Assembly: GCA_034509495.1 (NCBI GenBank)
Contig: CM067508.1
Span: 18,474,421 to 18,538,420 of the forward strand
Direction: 5' to 3'
DNA length: 64,000 nt
Origin: Acestrorhynchus altus
Taxonomy: Eukaryota > Chordata > Actinopteri > Characiformes > Acestrorhynchidae
Part shown: positions 58,000 to 64,000 of the stretch, piece after piece
Layout of the letters: each line of letters begins with the position of its first letter
How positions within the stretch are numbered: position 1 is the stretch's first letter
Translations under genes and position numbers: made by a program
Notes under the pieces: model-generated
What the model was told of the DNA's origin: nothing
What the model saw: the letters and a program-made list of their open reading frames with translations, nothing else
Database searches by the model: none

Positions 58000-59741
58000 A
58001 TGTCTAACTTTCATTAGGTGAAAACGTGCTTAATCTGGAGCCTGTGTTTAAGACCACACTTCTGTTTTTCACTCATATCAACATATCAACAGTCATATCA
58101 ACAGTACTGTAATTATTATTTTTCTGTTTTATAGAACCCTTGTGGAACTGCATAACAAATTATTAGACAACCAGTTACCACATAATTCAGTTCATAAAAC
58201 AGTTTCTGTATTAGGATTAACATCTGAATAATTAACCTAGGGTTCAAGGGGATGCCATGTAGGTAGTTCACTACACTGCACTCCTGTTGTTTTCCTCTGT
58301 CTCAAACATTTAAAATGTCTCAGTAGACCTAATCTAACATCCTACCATACTACCTTGCAGAATGCAAAAGTGGGCAATTAGTGAAAAAACACTACCAAGT
58401 AACATTGTATGATGTGTGATGGCCACATCTAGCCTACTCTGTGTGGCACATGTTCTTGTGAAATCACTTGTAGGTGGAAGTTTTATCATAATCATGGGTG
58501 GTACACGGTGTAAAACGTCTGGTATAGAACATACTTCTGCCACACCAGCAGGTTAAAAGCTACACTGAAACAGATGATAAGCATGTCTGAATGCACAGAT
58601 CATCTACATAAAATATTGTATTACACCAACCACAGCTGATTCCAGTCTCAGTCAGAGAAATTGCCATGTGTTGTCATTGACAAGGACTCAAAACAGAGTC
58701 TATCGAGTGTGGTCAGTGTGTGTACTGAACAACATACAAGAGCAGAGAGAGTGAGAGAGAGAGAGAATAATGTCTGGACAAGGGAGGAGGCAAGGGTGGG
58801 GGAGAGATAGGGGAGAGGATTAAAATGTGTGGAGGTGTTTATCGCACAATAAGAGGTATTGTCAGTAAAGAAATATGTCTAAGTGTGGGGTTTATCCAGT
58901 ACTGTACTACAGTGAGTTTTACACTCTGCTACCCTACAAGTAAACATGGGTTATGATACATTGAGTCCACATGATCTTTTTGCATACAGCTTACAGGGAA
59001 TTGCATACAGCAAGTGTTTCTATCCAATGTGCATGGCAATAGATAACATTACATGTGAAGTTGATGAAAATGTAGTCAAACACTGAAGAAAACAGATTAA
59101 AACAGGAAAGAAGACTGTAGTAAAAGACTGCTTGTAGTAAAAGTTTAATCATAGTAGGGACATGAAATTGCTGCCAGTGAACAGCAAAATTTACTTTCTT
59201 GTATGAGTAAAAATAAAATACACAAATTCAACAAAATCAGTCATAGAGACCAAAACACAGCTCAAAAGTCCTGTTTTAATATTGCTAATAAGCATTTGAC
59301 CACATGTTCTCATCCAGTTTTGCATTTGATGTCCTTGCCATGCAACTCGGATAGAAACACTTGGCACACTGTTTTCACCCCTGGCAGTCTTCATCTGAAA
59401 TGGCTGTGGCCTATTTTATATGGCAGCAATTTACTTCCATCAACTTCCATCCACTAATATGTTTCAGAGATATCTTTACATTCAAATGGCTGTTTCAGTG
59501 TAGCTTTTCGCTTGATAGTGCTGCAGATGTTTCTACTTCACAGTTTGGAGCATTACATTTTTGCTTCTGGCATGGTGTATGTAAGTATTTATAAATAAGA
59601 AAAGAAAGACACAGAATTCAGGTGTTAGGTGAGTCTGTGTGTACAAAACTTTTAATCGTTTTATAAACATTTTAATTTACTGCATATTGTGCAAAAACAA
59701 CATATTGTTACTGGTTTAGTCCACAGCACACACCTAAATGT

Positions 59742-59807
<66 letters not shown>

Positions 59808-61260
59808 TGGTGTATCTAAAAAAATGAATATTGTGAAAAAGTTTTTTTTTATGTTTATATTTTAATTCAAAAATTTTAACTGTCATGTTTTATATTCTTT
59901 ACATTTAAGTTTTTCAAGATTTTGTTTTCTGACACTGATTTTTTGACAATGATATATAAGCTGTTAAATAGATCATTTCATTTCTACAGAAGTTTCTTTA
60001 AAATGACAACATAATAACCATGTATTCGTGTCATATAAATGTAATTTTCTTTTAATGGGGAAATTTACATTAACTTTACTAGAAAAAACATTGAGTGTGA
60101 GAGAAAGTTTTGTTTGCATTCTGAAATGTAATGGTATTTAATAAAGGCAATGTGGTTTTGAGTAGGTAATTAAATGTTTGGCTAATTGTGTGATGTAGGT
60201 GCATTGCTATGTTCAGAGTTCAGTAAACGTACCTTAAGTTTGTATTTGCAAACAGCTGTAATACTGTACCCATACATTCACTTCAGTACAGTTTCTACTT
60301 TTTAAATTGCGTTAAATTGTGATACGGTATCCATATTTCAATAGAACTGTTTCTGCTTTTTGAAATTGAGTTACATTAGGAGACAGTACTCATACTTTCA
60401 TTATAGTACATTTTCTGATCTTTGAGTTTATCTGTATGTTTGTAGTTTGAACAAACATTTCTTTACACAATATTTAATTGCATGATTATGGACAGAGAAC
60501 AAATCAGTACAGGAACCATGTAGCAGAACATTCTGCTCGTTAAGGTGTTGGCTCTTTAGTCTGCTGTGCAGTGAAGCAGATATCAAAGCAGAAAGAGAGT
60601 GAGAGGAAAAGAGAGCATTAGGTTGTAATATGATGCTGATTTTATTTGAACTTATTGTATTAGGTTTTATGGGTGTACAAGAATGGAGTAATTCTTCTTC
60701 AGAGCCAGAGACAACATGCAGGTCATTGTGTTGAACTAGAAAAGAAAGCTAACGGGAATGTGATTTAGAAATTAAATGCAGCTATAATAACAGTTACCAT
60801 ACTCGAATGCTGTACCCTGTGTGATCAGGGCTGAGCTCTTCAGCACAGTGTGATTTAGCTGTTCCACAGGAACTTCACTGACTCAGGTACTGTGATGAAT
60901 TCCTCAATTGAAATGCTGAGATAAACCTCTGAGGCCTGCAAGAGCACACTTGCGCTGAGATCATCTTTATCTGTACTTCAACATAACTCTCACTCAAGCT
61001 CTTCAAGCTGGACAGTGTCTGGAAAGTTGGGTTTTAATTACAGAATATTGTGTTTTAATAACAGATTATTATAAGAGTTAAGAAATAGGAGTTAATTAGG
61101 CATTAATAACAGATGTGGAACCTGAGATTCAATAGGTAAACCTCCCTAAGAGAGAGAGAATGAACCTCTGAGAAGAACCAAGGTTCAAACATAGAACCTC
61201 TTTTGGTGCACAAGGAGGGAACAGTGCTGGTGGTGTAACTCCACTCTGGGTTTCCGCTTC
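58000..61260. other. Gene-free AT-rich interval
   Basis: Only a (GA)n patch near 58745, the (TA)n array and AT-rich unique DNA; no exon supported. Confidence 0.6.
59746..59806. repeat. (TA)n microsatellite
   Basis: About 30 units of TA; self-complementary and likely to extrude as a hairpin. Confidence 0.95.
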
Positions 61261-61272
61261 TGCTCCCGCCCA

Positions 61273-61368
61273 TATAAAAGACAGCACTCTCCCCAGAGCT
61301 CTCAGTCCACACAGAGAACACTTAGAGGATGAAGCAAAGCAGGAGATCAGATGGGGGCACACGCATCA

Positions 61369-61371
<3 letters not shown>
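61273..61371 (+). promoter_or_regulatory. Possible promoter and first coding exon of an unknown gene
   Basis: TATAAAA (61273-61279) lies about 50 bases before an ATG (61329) with A at -3. The frame MKQSRRSDGGTRIT runs into a donor-like ACGG/GTGAGAG at 61371. The block is GC-richer than its surroundings. I do not recognise the peptide and found no convincing second exon up to 64000. It could be a real gene start or chance; the donor overlaps the edge of a (GA)n repeat. Confidence 0.3.

Positions 61372-61373
<2 letters not shown>

Positions 61374-61410
<37 letters not shown>
61374..61410. repeat. (GA)n microsatellite
   Basis: Starts at the putative splice donor at 61372, which weakens that donor call. 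Confidence 0.95.
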
Positions 61411-61412
<2 letters not shown>

Positions 61413-62329
61413 TGAGAGTGAGAGTGTTCTGATGGTGAATATGAGTGTACTGAACCAAAGTGGGCAGTATTGGAGTATAAGTTTTTTTGTTACTCTAGAG
61501 TTTTTGAAGTGTATGTACTTTACTTGTTACTTAATTCTTAATTTCTGTTCCCTTCATTTCACAAGAAAATTTGTACTTTTTACTCTACATTTTCAAAGCA
61601 GCCTTAATGTAACTACACCTAATTGAGTGTGTTGTTGTTGCTAAATTGGAATCTGTGAAGCTTCAGTTTGTGTGGCATGTCAAACAACCTGCTCTGTGCT
61701 TCAGTTCTGTAATCTGATTTAAGTCTTTTCTAACACGATTTTCTTAAAACTATTTAAGTATTTATTATGATGAACTGCACTGACAGACAGACAGACATCA
61801 CTAGAGATGTTTGAATAGTGGGCTAAGCTTTGCAAAGGGTAAGCATTCTAGGAGAATAAAAAATGCCCACAAAAGGTTCAAATTATGAAACTGGCATACA
61901 ATTTATAATATACAAATATTAGGAGAAATTGCCTCATAGAAGCAGATTTCTTTAGGAGACATGTTTTATTAGATGCAGATCTTATATCTTACATATATCT
62001 TTCTTTCTTCTTGAACACTACTCCCCATCAAACCTGAAGACAGTACAGTCAGGGTCAGTCTCCTTTCTATTTTTCTCCAGCTTTTCTGCTTTAAGTATTT
62101 TTTATCAATTGCGAGTTAAAGTTATTAGAAAGTTTTATTGAAACTGTAATCATACTCTCACCTGACTGAAATACAGAAGAGGTGCCGCCATTACAAAACA
62201 AAATCATGTCCATCTGCAGGTAGAATAATAAAAAAGGTTATGATCAACTTTTAGCTTCTTATGAACAGGTATCTGTAGAATAAACAGGTCATTTAATCCT
62301 TTCATGTTCTTCAGTGGTCAGGACCACAA

Positions 62330-62825
62330 CAGATCAGGTATTATTTAGATGATGGGTCATTCTCAGCACTGCAGTGACACTGACAGCGTGTGTTGTACAA
62401 CAGTGCTGCTGTGTCTGATGACCAACATAAACTGTGCAGCAACAGATGAGCTTCTGGCTTTACATCTACGAGGTGACCAACTAGGTAGCTGTCTCTAAAA
62501 GAGTGGGCAGTGAGTAGACACTGTGTTTAAACAGTCTAACAGAACTGCTGTGTCTAATCATCTTGTACCAGTGCAACACACACTAACATACCACCACAAT
62601 GTCAGTGTCACTGCAGTGCTGAAAATGAATGATCACCCACATAATATTTGCTCTGTGGTTGTCCTGTGGGTTCCTGCCCATTAAAGAACAGGGTGAATCG
62701 CAAAGTATGTAGAGAAACAAATTGACCACAGTCTCTAATTATAGAACTACAAAGTGCTCCTTTATGGTCAGTGGAGAGAGGACAAAGAGGTGGTCATAAT
62801 GTTATGGTTGCTCAGTGTATACAGT
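62330..62825. repeat. Dispersed fish repeat, copy 2 (longest)
   Basis: tcattctcagcactgcagtg near the left and, inverted near the right, cagtgtcactgcagtgctga. It is therefore a large imperfect palindrome. It ends ggtggtcataatgttatggt. Non-coding. Confidence 0.55.
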
Positions 62826-63079
62826 CATAAAATCAAGAAAGAAGAAACCATCCATTCATGTTTACCCTAAAAACTGTGATCAAACTTTTGTTCATTCAGC
62901 AGTTCTGTTCCACATAAACAGGTTAAACTACAATGTTTAATCCACTGCTTTTCCCACTGTTATACTCAGTGTACTCAAAGACATCTATACATCAGTAGCT
63001 AACAACCAAGTATATTGATCAGTATTGATTAGTATAGCCAATGATTTTCACTAATTAATCCTGTGAGGTGGGAATGCTG

Positions 63080-63540
63080 GTCTGATTAGGTCATATTGAT
63101 TAAACTTATCAGGGTTTGATTAGATTTTTAATGAGACTTGATTAGTGTTTAATGATACTTATAGGTTTTTGATTAGACTCATGAGTGTTTATCTGTTAGA
63201 CTGGTCTACTTGATTAGACTTGTAAGTGTTCAGTTAGACTCAACAGTGTTTGATTAGTTTCATTAGTGTTTTATTAGGCTTGTCTGTTATTAATTAAGTT
63301 AAATTAAACACTTACTAGTGTTTGATTAAACAAATCAGTGTTTAATTAGTATTATTGGTGTTTGATTACAATTGTCTGTATTTAACTAGCTGTTTTGGGG
63401 TTTAATTTGACTTGTTTGATTAGATTTATCAGTGTTCAATAAGACTAATCAGTGTTTGATAGATTTGTCTTTTCTTGATGAGACCTACTGTTGTTTGATT
63501 AGACTTACTGGTAACTAATTAGACTTATCAAAGTTTCTGT
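63080..63540. repeat. Degenerate minisatellite (gtgtttgattagacttatca)
   Basis: Roughly fifteen to twenty loosely conserved units of about 22-30 bp, each like agtgtttgattagacttgtc. Confidence 0.7.
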
Positions 63541-64000
63541 TGCAGGACAAATAGGGCTTCAGTATTGTAGAATTACAATCTGCATTTAGAACCTGTGCTC
63601 TGGTGTGTTTATGGCCTTTATTTTGATCCATTAATTAAACCCTGCAATGAAGCAAATGGCCAAATCTTGTAAAAGTAGCTGTCCAGTCAAGTCTAGTTTA
63701 GTCCAGTCCAGACACACATACAGACATAACAACACTGTTAATCTGAAGAGAAAAACTGTCCTGTAGTACACAAATTGAACACGTTTATTTTTTTAATTTG
63801 AATTAAATATGTGTATTGATTATAAAACAGTCTGATCAGCTGAGGTTGGCTACAGTGCTGTGGGCTATAAACGTCGTAATGACATTGCACACAGTGGATT
63901 AAGATCGCTACTGCCTGAACTGTAGCCTTGAAATTGTCTGTATCTTTCTACAATTTAGCTCTCGTATCCTCAGAAAACGGTTGAAACAAATGACACATGG

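Larger units (their letters stand above)
61411..64000. other. Right end of window
   Basis: I searched for an exon continuing the possible start at 61329 (phase 1 in) and found no convincing one. The dispersed repeat (62330-62825) and the minisatellite (63080-63540) occupy much of it. Confidence 0.5.

Overview
This is a teleost fish genomic window. Genes are split by GT-AG introns, microsatellites are dense ((CA)n, (GA)n, (ATT)n, (CATC)n), and there are relics of fish-typical mobile elements: Tc1-like, hAT-like, L2-like, Rex3-like and tRNA-derived SINEs. An otophysan fish would fit the repeats, but that is a guess. Nothing prokaryotic was seen.

Four protein-coding genes were rebuilt exon by exon, all on the minus strand. 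In transcription order (right to left) they are: polr2i, RNA polymerase II subunit RPB9 (6 exons, 35797-39062, complete, 126 aa); a FoxG-class forkhead gene (2 exons, 33486-35181, complete, 263 aa); snrpd2, spliceosomal SmD2 (3 exons, 29551-31014, complete, 118 aa, with its ATG split by an intron); and vasp, the Ena/VASP actin regulator (12 exons seen, 3120-19429, 374 codons). vasp has a 10.9 kb first intron and a CpG-rich first exon near 19.4 kb. Its C-terminal tetramerisation exons were not found and must lie left of base 1 or be absent.

The rest is non-coding. 19.9-29.1 kb, 31.2-33.4 kb and 39.3-61.2 kb hold decayed transposons, minisatellites and microsatellites. A possible plus-strand promoter and first exon (TATA box, ATG, splice donor) lies at 61273-61371. 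The right end to 64000 shows only repeats.

vasp and snrpd2 are also near neighbours on human 19q13.32. A FoxG-class gene beside vasp is notable because human FOXG1 and the VASP paralogue EVL are both on chromosome 14. This suggests a surviving genome-duplication copy of FOXG1. The genes are a general cytoskeletal regulator, two housekeeping RNA-machinery genes and a developmental repressor. They share a neighbourhood, not a pathway.
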